Shown here piece by piece: positions 33,425 to 45,233 of a stretch of DNA of 64,000 bases. The number at the start of each line of letters is the position of its first letter. Within the stretch, counting starts at the first letter, position 1. The notes beneath the pieces are model-generated. The model was not told where the DNA came from and made no database searches. It saw nothing but the letters and a program-made list of their open reading frames with translations. The position numbers and the translations under genes were made by a program. Location of the stretch: the NCBI RefSeq assembly GCF_024679245.1, contig NC_090188.1, positions 36,982,992-37,046,991 of the forward strand, written 5' to 3'. The stretch is from Pseudorasbora parva. Its lineage: Eukaryota > Chordata > Actinopteri > Cypriniformes > Gobionidae.

Positions 33425-33615
33425 TCACTGCAGTTTGAGCCACGGGTTCGGCTCCTCAGTGAAAAACAACAGTGCGTGGCGATCGCTTCCACTTTATACC
33501 GCATACAAAGCATGCACGCCAATGTTCATTGGCCCGTTTTCTATATCTCGAAGCTGATAGGGGCTTCCAGAAGTGATCCCAATTCGTCGGTATGACGTAC
33601 GTCTTCGTTCCCTTC
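33425..33615 (-). repeat. DIRS right inverted terminal repeat
   Basis: The reverse complement matches 29095-29240 through GGGCCAATGAACATTGGCG and GCGATCGCCACGCACTGTTG. It ends near TCTTCGTTCCCTTCC. The right copy has lost a short GC-rich segment (CACCCCGCCCCACTGCGC) present on the left. Confidence 0.85.
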
Positions 33616-34260
33616 CTCATGAACTCATATATATACTCCAATCAGACACAACATTATTACTATACCCCACCTACTAAAAGTGTGGTGATGAATATGTTGT
33701 CACTGTACTGGAATTTCTAAATTCGGTAAGATACCTTGAAAAATACAGATATTCCACGGGAAAACTGCCATATATACTGCCATCCAGATAATTTTTTATC
33801 ATCTTAAAATTGTTTTGACAATTTGGGTCATTTTTGTTGATATAGCCACACAGCACAGAGAGGCTTTATTTGAATCGTTACTAAATTACAAAGAAACAAA
33901 TTCATGTGAGGATTATGAATTAGGTGGAAAGTTTTCACAAGAAGTTTTACACGACAAATGTGCCTATGAATACGAATAGTGTATGCATTTGAATCACTCC
34001 TAACACAACTCACTCCATAGGAAAATCTGATAAAATTATCTGTAGAATCATCAAGATCTTCAGGACATTACCTTGAATTTTTGGAAAAGTAGATTTGGGC
34101 CCAAACTCGGCCTGATTATCTTGTAGCAGTGTGCAAAACAACGAAAAGTTTGACAGATGACTCTTGGATCCTTGTTTTGATATGGTGCCTTTCAGCCAAT
34201 GATCCGCTAAACCCTATTTAGACCAGGGATGGGGTCGATGTATTAGGTCTGCCCATAATA
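33616..34260. other. Non-coding sequence
   Basis: No gene, tandem repeat or terminal repeat recognised. Composition is AT-rich. Confidence 0.4.
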
Positions 34261-34812
<552 letters not shown>

Positions 34813-35378
34813 AGCTATATATTTAATTTCAAATGCAGGTCTTTTAAAAACAGCTTCATTTTGTTATTAACTCAAACATTTAATTACAGTGCAAAATGTT
34901 TGCCATGCTAACACCGCAAATACAAAAAACAAATAAAGTGTGAGAAAATACACAGCACATGCCGCTAAAGCTTATGCTAAACGAATAAAGAGAAATTATC
35001 ATTTCATTGCGCATTACATTAATTACAGCAATCTCCTCTTCAAAAACACAATATATGCGTGATTTTCAATCAGCTCTCGTAATTATCTGATCAGGGGATA
35101 AATCGACATGCCCGAGAATAGAAGCACAGCACGGCGTCTGTGCAAACACAACGAACAAAGTTTTCACACCAACACACTGCAGGGAGATTTTCCACTTGTT
35201 TTGTCATGAACATCACAGATGGAAGAAAATTAAAGAAGTTTAAGAAAAAGATTTGAGATGAAGTACTTAAATTAAATATTGAGCAAAGAAAGAGAGTTAA
35301 CTCGTTTTATCCAGAATTTTTCATCCAGAAAAGAAATTTCACAAATGTGTTCTTATAAAAATGCTGATTGGTCTCTCT
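34813..35378. other. Non-coding sequence
   Basis: AT-rich; no gene or recognisable repeat structure. Confidence 0.4.
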
Positions 35379-35382
35379 TTAA

Positions 35383-36160
35383 AGTGCCCCATTATGTTTT
35401 TTAGAATATTCCCTTTGATGCAGTGTGCAATATAGCTTTTTGTGAATGTACATTCTGCCAATTTTTAAAGTTGAAAGTGCACGTTAAATAAAGTCTCCCA
35501 AAAGAAAGAATCGACTCTGTTCGAATCCCAATGCGTGACATTTCTACGTCACTAGAAATGATTTTTGCATAATGTTCACCTATGGTGTACATTGTCTGCC
35601 TGCGAACAACTTGACCCGCCCTCAAACACATCATTTTACTGACTTAGGCTTCTCAAATTTCAGAGTTCAACGTGGGATTCGCAAAACGGTCCCTTTTGAA
35701 AGATGCACCATTGGTTCCTGCATATAATACAAATCTGGGTTTCATGATGTACATACTCTTGTTAATACTGATGGTGAAGAACTACAGTTGCAACATCCCA
35801 TAATGTACCTCAAAATGAGTAGCGCCATGTTCAGTTGAACAACTCATTCTTTCAATGTTTCATCATCAGACTCGCGCTGGGATTGATATGGTGAAAATGA
35901 ATGCTATCATAACTGTCTTTACAGTGTGCACAAACCCTGAGCTTTAGGAAGCCACCGGTAATTGTATGGTAATGAGCGTTTAGCATCCGACATGTACTGT
36001 AAGCGATAGACTGGGCCATCTGACCAATCAGAGCAGAGAAGTTTGCCGAAAGGAGGGATTTAGAGAGACAGATTCATCCATCGTTTGAAAATAACTGAAA
36101 AATGTGGTGATGTGATGCATGTTGTTAGGAGACCTCCAAAAATGGCATAATAAGGGCACT
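35383..36160. mobile_element. TTAA-flanked DNA element, 778 bp
   Basis: Starts AGTGCCCCATTATGTTTTTT and ends GGCATAATAAGGGCACT, inverted, between TTAA at 35379-35382 and 36161-36164. No transposase frame. A TTAA target is characteristic of piggyBac and Kolobok superfamilies; the terminal sequence does not tell me which. Confidence 0.8.
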
Positions 36161-36164
36161 TTAA

Positions 36165-37451
36165 TCTAATTACCATCATAGAGAAACAATTAAGTTTTCA
36201 ATATGAAATATGGAGTATATAGTAAAAATATAAAAGGAAAAACTGAGTAAAAATGGTACTTGGAAAATAGAAGTTGGGCATAACTGATGGAATGGCATGG
36301 AACGGCTAAACGTTTTCTATATGAATTCCTGAACCCAGGAACAATACAAGCTGACATTATTATGACTAAGAGTTTGTATTTCCTACTAAAGAAAGATGGT
36401 ATTTGATCAAGCGTACCTAAGCAGACTGGTGGGAGTGGCCTTAGACGGAAACATGCCCAGTGCATTAAGGGTTTTGAAGTTTTTGAACTCGATGATTATT
36501 CTGCAAATTACGCACTGTATGACAAACATGACTGGACACAAACATGTAAGTCTTTTCTTAAACCGGTTGAAATTGTATATAAACAAACTCTCAAAGTTTT
36601 AGACAAAAAGCCAAATAGTTTTCACCATTGTAGTATTTTAACTACATTTTCCACTTTAAGTTGGGAACATTTGATACAAATTGCTGACATTGAACTTTAG
36701 TACGTAGTAAAACGTTGTAAAAATAGCTAGCTCCCAGCGGTAAGCAAGTGAAAGAGTAAAAAGTTACGCTAAAATAAAAACCCTTAAACCCCTTAAAAGC
36801 CCATGCATATTGACAATCGCAGAAGCGCAGAGGATAGATCGAAGCAAAGAATTTTGAAGAGAAATGGCAGAGGATTTCGATATAAGAGAAGAGAGGGCTT
36901 GAGTTTGTTGCCCAGCACTATCCGCGAGAGGCGTCAAAGCTTGCGATGCTCCTATACATTGTGTCAGGGATTATTCTTTCGCCATAAAGTCAACTTGCCT
37001 ACTGCTGGCTGCCAGAAGTTAGTTATTTTATTCTATAAAGTTTTAAATATGGATATTTTTCTTACACAAATGTACCACTACAGAAGACCTATATTAACCC
37101 CCTTTATTAAGCCTTGTGGAGCAGTTATATGATTGATAGATGCACTTTTATGGACTTTAAAAATGACCCAAAACGCACTGCCATTATACACCTTGGAAGA
37201 GCCAGGACATTTTTAAAATAACTATTTTAAAATAAAATATGACATGAGGGTGACATGAGTTTTTTGTGAATTAACCCTTTAACATCAACCTGCCAAGTGT
37301 TGGCTAAATCTGGCATATTTTTATGTATTATTAATGTGCATTGTCCTTGATTAAAATAATGAATAAATGTAAAAAAAAACTAAAAAAAAAAAATTAGCAA
37401 AAAGGAAGACAACAGCATTTTTCCTGTTTTCTATAGTCAGGTAACACTAAT

Positions 37452-37454
<3 letters not shown>
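36165..37454. other. Non-coding sequence with dispersed-repeat segment
   Basis: 36340-36490 matches 27005-27175 in opposite orientation. 36770-37135 has a 109-codon frame starting MHIDNRRSAEDRSKQRILKR, but there is no recognisable domain. 37370-37395 is A-rich. Confidence 0.4.
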
Positions 37455-37757
<303 letters not shown>

Positions 37758-37769
37758 AAGGATTATAAG

Positions 37770-38218
37770 GAACACATACCAATACTGTGTCTGAGCCCCT
37801 TTCACCTTCAGAACTGCCTTAATTCTACGTGGCATTGATTCACCAAGGTGCCGAAAGCATTCTTTAGAAATGTTGGCCCATATTGATAGGATAGCATCTT
37901 ACAGTTGATGGAGATTTGTGGGATGCATATCCAGGGCAGAAGCTCCCGTTCCCCCACATCCCCAAAGATGCTCTACTCGGTTGAGATCTGGTGTCTGTGG
38001 GGGCCATTTTAGTACAGTGAACTCATTGTCATGTTTAAGAAACCAATTTGAAATGATTCAAGCTGTGACATGGTGCATTATCCTGCTGGAAGTAGCCATC
38101 AGAGGATGGGTACATGGTGGTCATAAAGGGATGGACATGGTCAGAAACAATGCTCAGGTAGGCCGTTGCATTTAAACGATGGCCTAAGGGGCCTAAAGTG
38201 TGCCAAGACCCCCCCCCC

Positions 38219-38258
<40 letters not shown>

Positions 38259-38789
38259 ATTACACAACCACTACCAGCCTGCACAGTGGTAACAAGGCAT
38301 GATGGATCCATGTTCTCATTCTGTTTACACCAAATTCTGACTCTACCATCTCAATGTCTCAACAGAAATCGAGACTCATCAGACCAGGCAACATTATTCC
38401 ATTCTTCAACTGTCCAATTTTGGTGACCTTGTGCAAATTGTAGCCTCTTTTTCCTATTTGTAGTGGAGATAAGTGGTACCCGGTGGGGTCTTCTGCTGTT
38501 GTAGCCCATCCGCCTCAAGGTTTTGCGTGTTGTGGCTTCACAAATGCTTTGCTGCATACCTCGGTTGTAACGAGTGGTTATTTCAGTCAAAGTTGCTCTT
38601 TTATCAGCTTGAATCAGTCGGCCCATTCTCCTCTGACCTCTAGCATCAATCAATTCTTTGTAAACCATAGCATGGTTATGTGTGAAAATCCCAGTAACTG
38701 AGCTGATTGTGAAATATGCTCAGACTGGCCCGTCTGGCACCAACAACTATGCCACACTCAAAATTGCTTAAATCACCTTTCTTTCCCAT
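37770..38789 (-). pseudogene. Tc1 transposase, multiply frameshifted
   Basis: Starts at 38789 with MGKKGDLSNFECGIVVGARR. The DNA-binding and central part is at 38351-38668 ([53 protein letters not shown] with the first Asp). FQQDNAPCHSLNHFK near 38050-38100 has the second Asp. TPDLNRVEHLW near 37950-37990 has the third acidic position (E). The end MPRRIKAVLKVKGAQTQYW is at about 37780-37835. Several frames are used and a C12(CA)n array interrupts it at 38209-38257. Confidence 0.8.
38209..38257. repeat. (C)n(CA)n array
   Basis: About 12 C followed by about 18 CA units inside the Tc1 transposase remnant. Confidence 0.95.
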
Positions 38790-38856
38790 TCTGACATTCA
38801 GAGTTGAGGAGATTGTCTTGACCAGGACCACACCCCTATATATATATATATACTTT

Positions 38857-39117
38857 TGCAGATTCCATCAGGTTTTCTTCCAGAATGGTCCTGTATTTGG
38901 CTCCATCCATCTTCCCATCAATTTTAACCATCTTCCCTGTCCCTGCTGAAGAAAAGCAGGCCCAAACCATGTTGCTGCCACCACCATGTTTGACAGTGGG
39001 GATGGTGTGTTCAGCGTGATGAGCTGTGTTGCTTTTACACCAAACATAACGTTTTGCATTGTTGCCAAAAAGTTCAATTTCGGTTTCATCTGACCAGAGC
39101 ACCTTCTTCCACATGTT
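38857..39117 (-). pseudogene. Tc1 transposase fragment, same family as 5325-11987
   Basis: About 260 bp nearly identical to 5876-6125. On the minus strand: [56 protein letters not shown]. It shows the intact WSDE block that is disrupted in the copy at 6111. It is cut on both sides and abuts another Tc1 relic through a short (TA)n, so it is a fragment and not an insertion with ends. Confidence 0.85.
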
Positions 39118-40439
39118 CCCATAGTCTATTTTTTGTAGACACAATTTTAGACAGTTTCAAACATAACTAAAAACTCAAAGAAATGTAAGCGTTGTGTGTC
39201 TGACTGACCTGTGTTTGTGTCTAAAATGCAGTCTTATTATTAAAAACTACAAGAGGCATAAGAAGGCGAGCAGAACACTTGTAGTTGTTGTGCTTGGCAT
39301 GTCAATTCTTGCGGGCTCTTCACACGTTGACACAAGACTGGATTAACTGTGTGTTTGTAGGATGTGTTGATGAAGTGGAAGTGGTGATACAGAGTAAGTA
39401 TCTTTAGTCTAACTGATGATACATTAATCCTCTTTTCAGGTTCTGTAGAGGTGGAAACTCAAAACAAATCTGATGCCTCATTGGAAAGGCATCCGGCACA
39501 ATGCCCATAATCCTTGTTGTGGCTATCTCTCTGTTGCACCAGAGCATTATCTAACATGTCAAGAACTACACCACCAATCAAACGTTTGGACACACCTACT
39601 CATTCATTACCTGTAAGAATAGTCGTCAAAAGCAAAGCACTAACTGAGCTTCTTCTTTGTCTAGATTCCAGCTCCTCTCTGCTTTTCTCAAAGAACTTCT
39701 CAACCAACATTTCAAAATAGTATTGCAGGAGCTGTCATGTTTGCTTTTGTTAGACCCAATTCAATTTCAGTTATGTAAAAAAATTGACACGTCTCTGAAA
39801 CTTGAAAGCATTTAAGCATACACCTTTGCAAAAGAAGTTTTGAAATCACAAACATGGTGTATATAGCTCAGGCCCGAATAAATGTTTCACTGACTCCGCT
39901 CATTATTAGGGTTTTTAGAACAGCATTCCACCACTAGCATTTAAGCTTTAGAGGCACAAATATCATGTTTGAGTTTTTTTGGTTTGTGAGGATCATTAGA
40001 TATTTTTAATGAACTGCTATCTTACATAAAATGAACGTACTGTTAAACATATCTAGTTCTATATACATTTAATGCCTGACCCAAATCTACGTATCCGATT
40101 CTTATCGGATTTATTATATCTGAGGATATCGAAATTCATGCGTTTTTTTCCTGCTTACACATTCACGTCATATCCGATCTGTGCCACATGAGAGGGAAAA
40201 ATCAGAATTGGGTCACTTGAACCATGCAGTGTAAATGGGGTCTATATCGTCCTCTAAAAACTATTTTGACAATTTGTTAATTTGATACACATTTGATACT
40301 GAATTTAAATAAAAATATTGAATGGGTCTATTTAGCTGCATTTTTTATATATTTTAATATTTGTGGAATTTTCCCTATTACACTAAATATAGTCCTTAAA
40401 AGTATGGAAGCTTGTTTCCACCATAAAAAATAATTTAAA
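39118..40439. other. Non-coding sequence with transposon-end relics
   Basis: 39567-39612 (CCACCAATCAAACGTTTGGA then CACACCTACTCATTC) resembles a Tc1-family terminal sequence common in fish. 40075-40240 has GACCCAAATCTACGTATCCG and, further on, CAGAATTGGGTCACTTGAAC, which look like the two ends of a small decayed MITE. No gene recognised. Confidence 0.45.
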
Positions 40440-41320
40440 AAAAAAAGTATAATTGTGACTTTTTATCTCATAATCGTGAGTTTACATCTCACAATTCTCA
40501 CTTTTTTCTCGCATTTGCAAGTTTATAGCCTGCAGTACTGACTTCTTTTCTCATAATTGTGAGATATAGCAACCCAATCTCACAGCAATTCGTACATATT
40601 TTACAAAGTGGCTATCGACCTCGTACAAATACGTGCAAATTGGTCATGAGATAGCATTGAATTTTGTACTATTTTTGCTAAATTGTACATATTTGAGAAG
40701 TTGGTATATTCATATTTTTTTATACGAATGATCTACCCCCTAACCCTGCCCCTAAAACCTAACCATCCCTGGAGTGTAGACAAATCATACGAATTCATGC
40801 GAGTGAGGTCGTACAAATTCGTACAATTTAGCCACCTCGTACAAATATGTGCAAATTGGCCAGTCACAACTGCAAAAGTCCAAATCTGACAGAGAAAAAG
40901 TCAGCTCATGTCCTAAATTTTCTTGCAATTGTATGGAAGCTTAATGTTTTCACCATGGAATAAAAACATTTAAAATATAATTTATCTCGCAATTCTAGCC
41001 TTTTCCTCAGAATTGCAAAGATATAACGATAAAAGGAATGTAGAAAGTCAGAATTGCGGGATATCACCATTGGGAGGAATAAAATCCGAATTGGGAGAAC
41101 TCACAATTCTGACTTTTTTCTCATAATCAGAATTGCAAGATACAAACTTGTCAGAACTGAATACAAACTTCCTCAGAACTGGACTTTATAACTTGCAATT
41201 GCGAGTTTATATCTCACAATTCTGACTTTCTTCAGACAATTCCAACACAATTGTGACTTTATATCATGCAATTCTGACATTATAACATGGATAAGGATGA
41301 GGAAACAAATTCAGAATTAC
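40440..41320. repeat. Minisatellite-like block of (T)CACAATTCTGACTTT units
   Basis: Imperfect direct and inverted copies of CTCACAATTCTGACTTTTTTC, TGCAATTGCGAGTTTATATC and related forms recur at roughly 30-45 bp spacing, interrupted at 40595-40865 by another repeat. Related units occur at 16970-17095 and 18960-19010. Confidence 0.7.
40595..40865. repeat. TCGTACAAAT inverted-repeat element
   Basis: ACCTCGTACAAATA and TACGTGCAAATTGG near 40618-40640 recur as CACCTCGTACAAATATGTGC near 40833-40852. The centre holds CTACCCCCTAACCCTGCCCC (reversed GGGGCAGGGTTAGGGGGTAG), which resembles the core of the repeats at 34392 and 46990. A dispersed element of unknown class. Confidence 0.55.
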
Positions 41321-41328
41321 CCTTTTAA

Positions 41329-42008
41329 AGGTGCACTATGCAGCTTTCGTCCACTGGAGGGCGCCTATTCAAAACAAATCGTAGTTTGATGACGCAAAGT
41401 GTGAGCGCAGCATCTTGGGAGATGTGGTCTTCACATCACAGCCGGTGGAAAATAGGACTCGGGCAAAAATCACGTTCATGCATGCGGTTATTAACGTTAC
41501 TGTAGTCTAAAGCAGAGCAGGACCGAGTGTTCTGGACCTGAGCACAGCTGCTGGAGCGATTGTTAAACAAATACCCGCCTCGCGAATACCGGGACTTTTA
41601 TAATGACGGGACGGGACACATTCGCCGGGCGGCTGCACAGATCCGCTCTTCCGGTTATGATTTTGAGGTAATGTAGCTCTGTTTATCATATTAGATACAT
41701 TTAAGTGTGTTCAAAACGATGTTATGACTTTACTCCGTGCGTTCACTTGTTCACACTGCTAAGAGTAAAGCGCTCCTGCCAAATAAAAGCCGAAACCGAG
41801 GGTAACGCAGATATGACGCAATTGACAGGCGACTCCCTCAAACGCAATGCTGAAACGTCCCTGTCCTTAGTTAAAATAGCAATTTTCTCACAATTTACAA
41901 ATAGTTGGAAACATCTGGGATATTGTAGGTACTCAACTGAACAAAATATATAACACCGGCCAAGTGGTTTTTGGATATTTTACTGCAAAAATACTACATA
42001 GTTCACCT
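41329..42008. mobile_element. TTAA-flanked DNA element, 680 bp
   Basis: AGGTGCACTATGCAGCTTTC at the left and ACTACATAGTTCACCT at the right are inverted, between TTAA at 41325-41328 and 42009-42012. No coding capacity. Confidence 0.8.
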
Positions 42009-42012
42009 TTAA

Positions 42013-43137
42013 TTACACGTTAAACATTCAACTTTTTATTCCACGGAGGAAACAAGCTTCCATATTGTGACACACACAAAGTAACATTTAGATCTCAGAA
42101 GACAAGTAAATAATCTCATTACATTTTTACACTTTTTACCCAAATATTAATACAAATGTGTTCATTACTTTGTGGGAAAGTTGATCAGTAACTCAGAAGG
42201 TAACATTTGCTGCAAACTAGCTAACCCCTACTGCTTGGCAATCTAAATTTAGGCTAAATCGTGTTACTTGAATACTGAAGAAAATACATTTAGCAAAGAC
42301 AAAGACCACTTCAGGTATTTCCTTGAAACCACTTGGAAAACCTCATGTCCAGAGCAGAAGACCAATGTGCCACCAAAGAAAAATAAAGGCAATGAGTACT
42401 GAGAGCTTATGAGACAAAAACACACTGAATTGAAAAGTGTTTCTCTCCAGCACACTAAGTAAAATGGGGAGAAAAGCAGAGCGGAAATGACAAGCATGTC
42501 AGACGTTAAATATACTGTGGGAGAGTTAGAGCACTCATTCACTCATGCCAAAATGCTCCTCTATCACCCCTTTACAAAAATAACATCTTGTGTATGGTCT
42601 ACATTCAGGGCAATACTTTTCAGCAATTTGCCAGACATTACTGAGATATTTTTATACACAGACTGTAACTTTATACCTCTCTCTGATTGTGATCGCTCCC
42701 AGTAGAAATCCCCACTCTAGGATGAGGCTAGGGAAGCTGAACTGCAATTATAAGACTTTAAGTAATTTTAGAGAGTAGACCAACATTAAATAATTTACAC
42801 AATTTGATTTAACAGACTGACTAACTAAATTTTCAAGACTTTAGAAAAGAAAATATTATTTTTACTTTCTGTCTTCCATTTTTTCACAGCTAAGATAACA
42901 AAAATGTGTTTTGAATCTGATCCAGGTTCAATAAAAGTATTTTATTTTTATAATAATCTTAAAATACACACAATTTAAAAAGTATACCAACATGACATAA
43001 ACATTATACTAATTAATAATCTGTGATAAAATTATACTTGTCTGTGCAGTTATATTTCATACTTCAGCTCCTGCCACAATAAACAGCCAGTAGTGTTATT
43101 TTAATATTAGCCTACTTATGCACATTATAGTACTCAT
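42013..43137. other. Non-coding sequence
   Basis: AT-rich to moderately balanced. Frames up to 92 codons without recognisable domains. No repeat structure seen. Confidence 0.4.
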
Positions 43138-43141
43138 TTAA

Positions 43142-44390
43142 AGCTACACTGTGTAACTTTTTTAGTTTATTCCTAGCTAAAATCACTTAGTTCTTTCAAA
43201 AATATATGTGCTCATTAATGTATATTTACTTCTTTCAAGTAATAATGTATTCTCGTAATTTTATAATATACCATTGAAAATACATACTACGTGTTGAGGG
43301 TTCGGATGGCGTTCGCCATGTTGCTCCTCCATCTTGCAAGTACATTTGCCAAAGAGGGACATACCCGTAAATTCAAGCTTCGCTTTTCGCGTTTTAACAC
43401 TCGATGGCACCATGTCGAATGTGAAGAGGAGGATTGCTTGAGGCTGCTATATGATGATGGAGGATCACTCTTAAGCCCCTTTCACACTGCACGTCGGACC
43501 CGCAATATTCCCGGAACATTGCCGGGTCGCCTTCTGTGTGAAAGCAACCACGTCCCGGAATTGATTACCGAATTTGACCCGGGTCGGGGACCTAGTAACA
43601 TTGCGGGATATGTATCAGAGTCGCCAAGGAAGCGGAAAAGAGAATTAAGACGGCAACGCAACGGGCAAATCAACAAGACAAAAGTAAATATTGGAGTGGC
43701 CTTTCCAAGATGGAAAGAGCTCATGAGGAGCAACGATTTTAAAAAGGACGCCGACGTTCCCTGCTTTCTTCTCGACAGGTAATATTAATTCAGCCTATTC
43801 GTGTATATTGGAAGTTTTATTGTTGCTTGGCTAATTATATCATGGTGTGCTGTGCCTAACACTAGAACGACGTCTAGGATAGTTTTCCTCGCGTCAATGA
43901 TGAAAAAGTATTGTTTACCTTATAACATAAATCCGTGTTCTATGACGGATAACATGAGATTAATATTTTAATTGCATTATAATTTGTTTGCCTTACGCTA
44001 GTGATGTCGTACAATATACACAATAACGATAGCACTGATAAAAGTTACTTTACTAAGAATAGCTTGCATTCGTCTGGGAACCTGATAGCTGATGTTAGCA
44101 ATGAAATGGTAAAAAATAACGAAAAAGTAAACTATTATTCATTTTACATAAATTAATTTGATCATAGATCATTTGGCAAATTAAATAACTGCAAATTATA
44201 ATAGTTTTCAAAAGTAACCTCATCACTTGAAGCAACACTCACCGAAGAGGTCGAACTGGAAGCCATGACTAAATCGGCCACCGTAGGAGTTGAAACGAAA
44301 TCGAAATTGAGAGGAACAGAAACTATTATTCACTGGATGGTCATATATCTTTTCACCACTAGATGGGGGAAAATATCAAACAGTGTAGCT
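43142..44390. mobile_element. TTAA-flanked DNA element with an exon-like frame, 1249 bp
   Basis: Left end AGCTACACTGTGTAAC, right end CAAACAGTGTAGCT, with TTAA on both sides (43138-43141, 44391-44394). It carries one 163-codon frame ending at a splice-donor-like site. 43469-43610 (TTAAGCCCCTTTCACACTG and following GC-rich sequence) looks like a further insert or module within it. Confidence 0.8.
43291..43782 (+). CDS. Exon-like ORF in the TTAA element (transposon-derived)
   Basis: 163 codons, MLRVRMAFAMLLLHLASTFA to CFLLDR, then TAA. The segment VNIGVAFPRWKELMRSNDF then KKDADVPCFLLDR resembles a short helical domain ('VNIG.AF.RW..L....G.K.D.E.A.FLLD') that I recall at exon ends in fish transposon-derived proteins. 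CTCGACAG/GTAATA at 43780-43781 looks like a 5' splice donor exactly after LLDR, so the annotated stop may lie in an intron. The middle (residues about 60-110) derives from the GC-rich module and is probably not original coding. No catalytic domain; function unknown. Confidence 0.4.
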   Translation: MLRVRMAFAMLLLHLASTFAKEGHTRKFKLRFSRFNTRWHHVECEEEDCLRLLYDDGGSLLSPFHTARRTRNIPGTLPGRLLCESNHVPELITEFDPGRGPSNIAGYVSESPRKRKRELRRQRNGQINKTKVNIGVAFPRWKELMRSNDFKKDADVPCFLLDR

Positions 44391-44562
44391 TTAAATGAGG
44401 CTTTTATTAGCTTTTATTTAAAGATTTTCAGTTTCTATATATATTTAATTTGTTTATATTTCAGTTTTAGGTTTTGTAATTTTAGTTCTTTATATAGAAT
44501 GTATGTAAGTTGGTTGCCATTGTAACATTTTTATTTAATTCCCGAAAACGACTTTTAGTTAA

Positions 44563-45229
44563 AGGAACACTCCACTTTTTTTGAAAATAGGCTTATTTTC
44601 CAAGTCCCTTGGAGTTTTACCGTTGAACAGTTGAGTTTTACCGTTTTTGAACCCTTTCAGCCGATCTCTGTATCTGGTGGTAGCACTTTTAGCATACCTT
44701 AGCATACATCATTGAATCTGATTAGACCATTAGCATCACGCTCAAAATAATTACTAAAGACTTTCAATATTTTTCCTATTTAAAACTTGACTCTTCTGTA
44801 GTTATATCTTGTACTAAGACCAACAGAAAATGAAAAGTTGCACTGTAATATCATCTTGCCGCTAAACCCATGGGACGGCAGCAAAGTTCCCTGATTATTA
44901 CGCAGGACCGAGAGAATAGTTCCTAAACATCGGTCTGAAAAAATCTGAAATTTTCAGTTTCCGTGTGGTCTTAAAACACGATGTAACTACAGAAGAGTCA
45001 AGTTTTAAATAGGAAAAATATTATCTTTGAAAAAATAAAGTCTGGGGTCATTTTTGAGCATGATGCTAATGGTCTAATCAGATTCAATTATTTATGCTAA
45101 GCTATGCTAAAAATGGAACCTGCCAAATACAGAGATCGGCTGAATGGACTCAAAAAGGGTAAAACTCAACTGTTTAACTCTAAGGGACTTGAAAAATGAG
45201 CCTATTTTTTTTTAAAGTGGAGTGTTCCT
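44563..45229. mobile_element. TTAA-flanked MITE with long TIRs, 667 bp
   Basis: AGGAACACTCCACTTTTTTT then GAAAATAGGCTTATTTT mirrors AAATGAGCCTATTTT then AAAGTGGAGTGTTCCT at the right; TTAA at 44559-44562 and 45230-45233. The inverted similarity continues inward (ACTCTTCTGTAGTTA versus TAACTACAGAAGAGT), so much of the element is a large foldback. Non-coding. Confidence 0.85.
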
Positions 45230-45233
45230 TTAA

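Larger units (their letters stand above)
29061..33615 (+). mobile_element. DIRS-type retrotransposon (tyrosine-recombinase class), decayed
   Basis: Order of parts: left terminal repeat, Gag-like frames, RT, RNase H, tyrosine-recombinase start, 3' UTR, internal complementary region, inverted right terminal repeat. Left (29061-29245) and right (about 33425-33615) termini are inverted relative to each other and share GAGATATAGAAAACGGGCCA and CCAATGAACATTGGCGTG. The segment at 33293-33346 is an inverted copy of the left tip, as expected for the DIRS internal complementary region. There is no target duplication, in line with recombinase-mediated integration. Frames are broken and part of RT and most of the recombinase are deleted. 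Confidence 0.9.
37768..38838 (-). mobile_element. Tc1-like transposon remnant
   Basis: A minus-strand Tc1 body with most of a transposase, bounded by TA-rich sequence on both sides (37757 and about 38838-38852). Clear TIRs are not preserved; the right side reads, reversed, TGGTCCTGGTCAAGACAATC just upstream of the start codon, a leader that I recall from a widespread fish Tc1 family. It carries an internal C12(CA)n array. Confidence 0.75.

Noticed and set aside
36803..37132. 109-codon frame starting MHIDNRRSAEDRSK as a small gene
   Set aside because: No domain, no promoter or polyadenylation context, and a composition typical of random AT-rich DNA.
38857..39117. Tc1 fragment as the continuation of the Tc1 at 37768-38838
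   Set aside because: It repeats a different family's catalytic segment; the neighbour already has its own.
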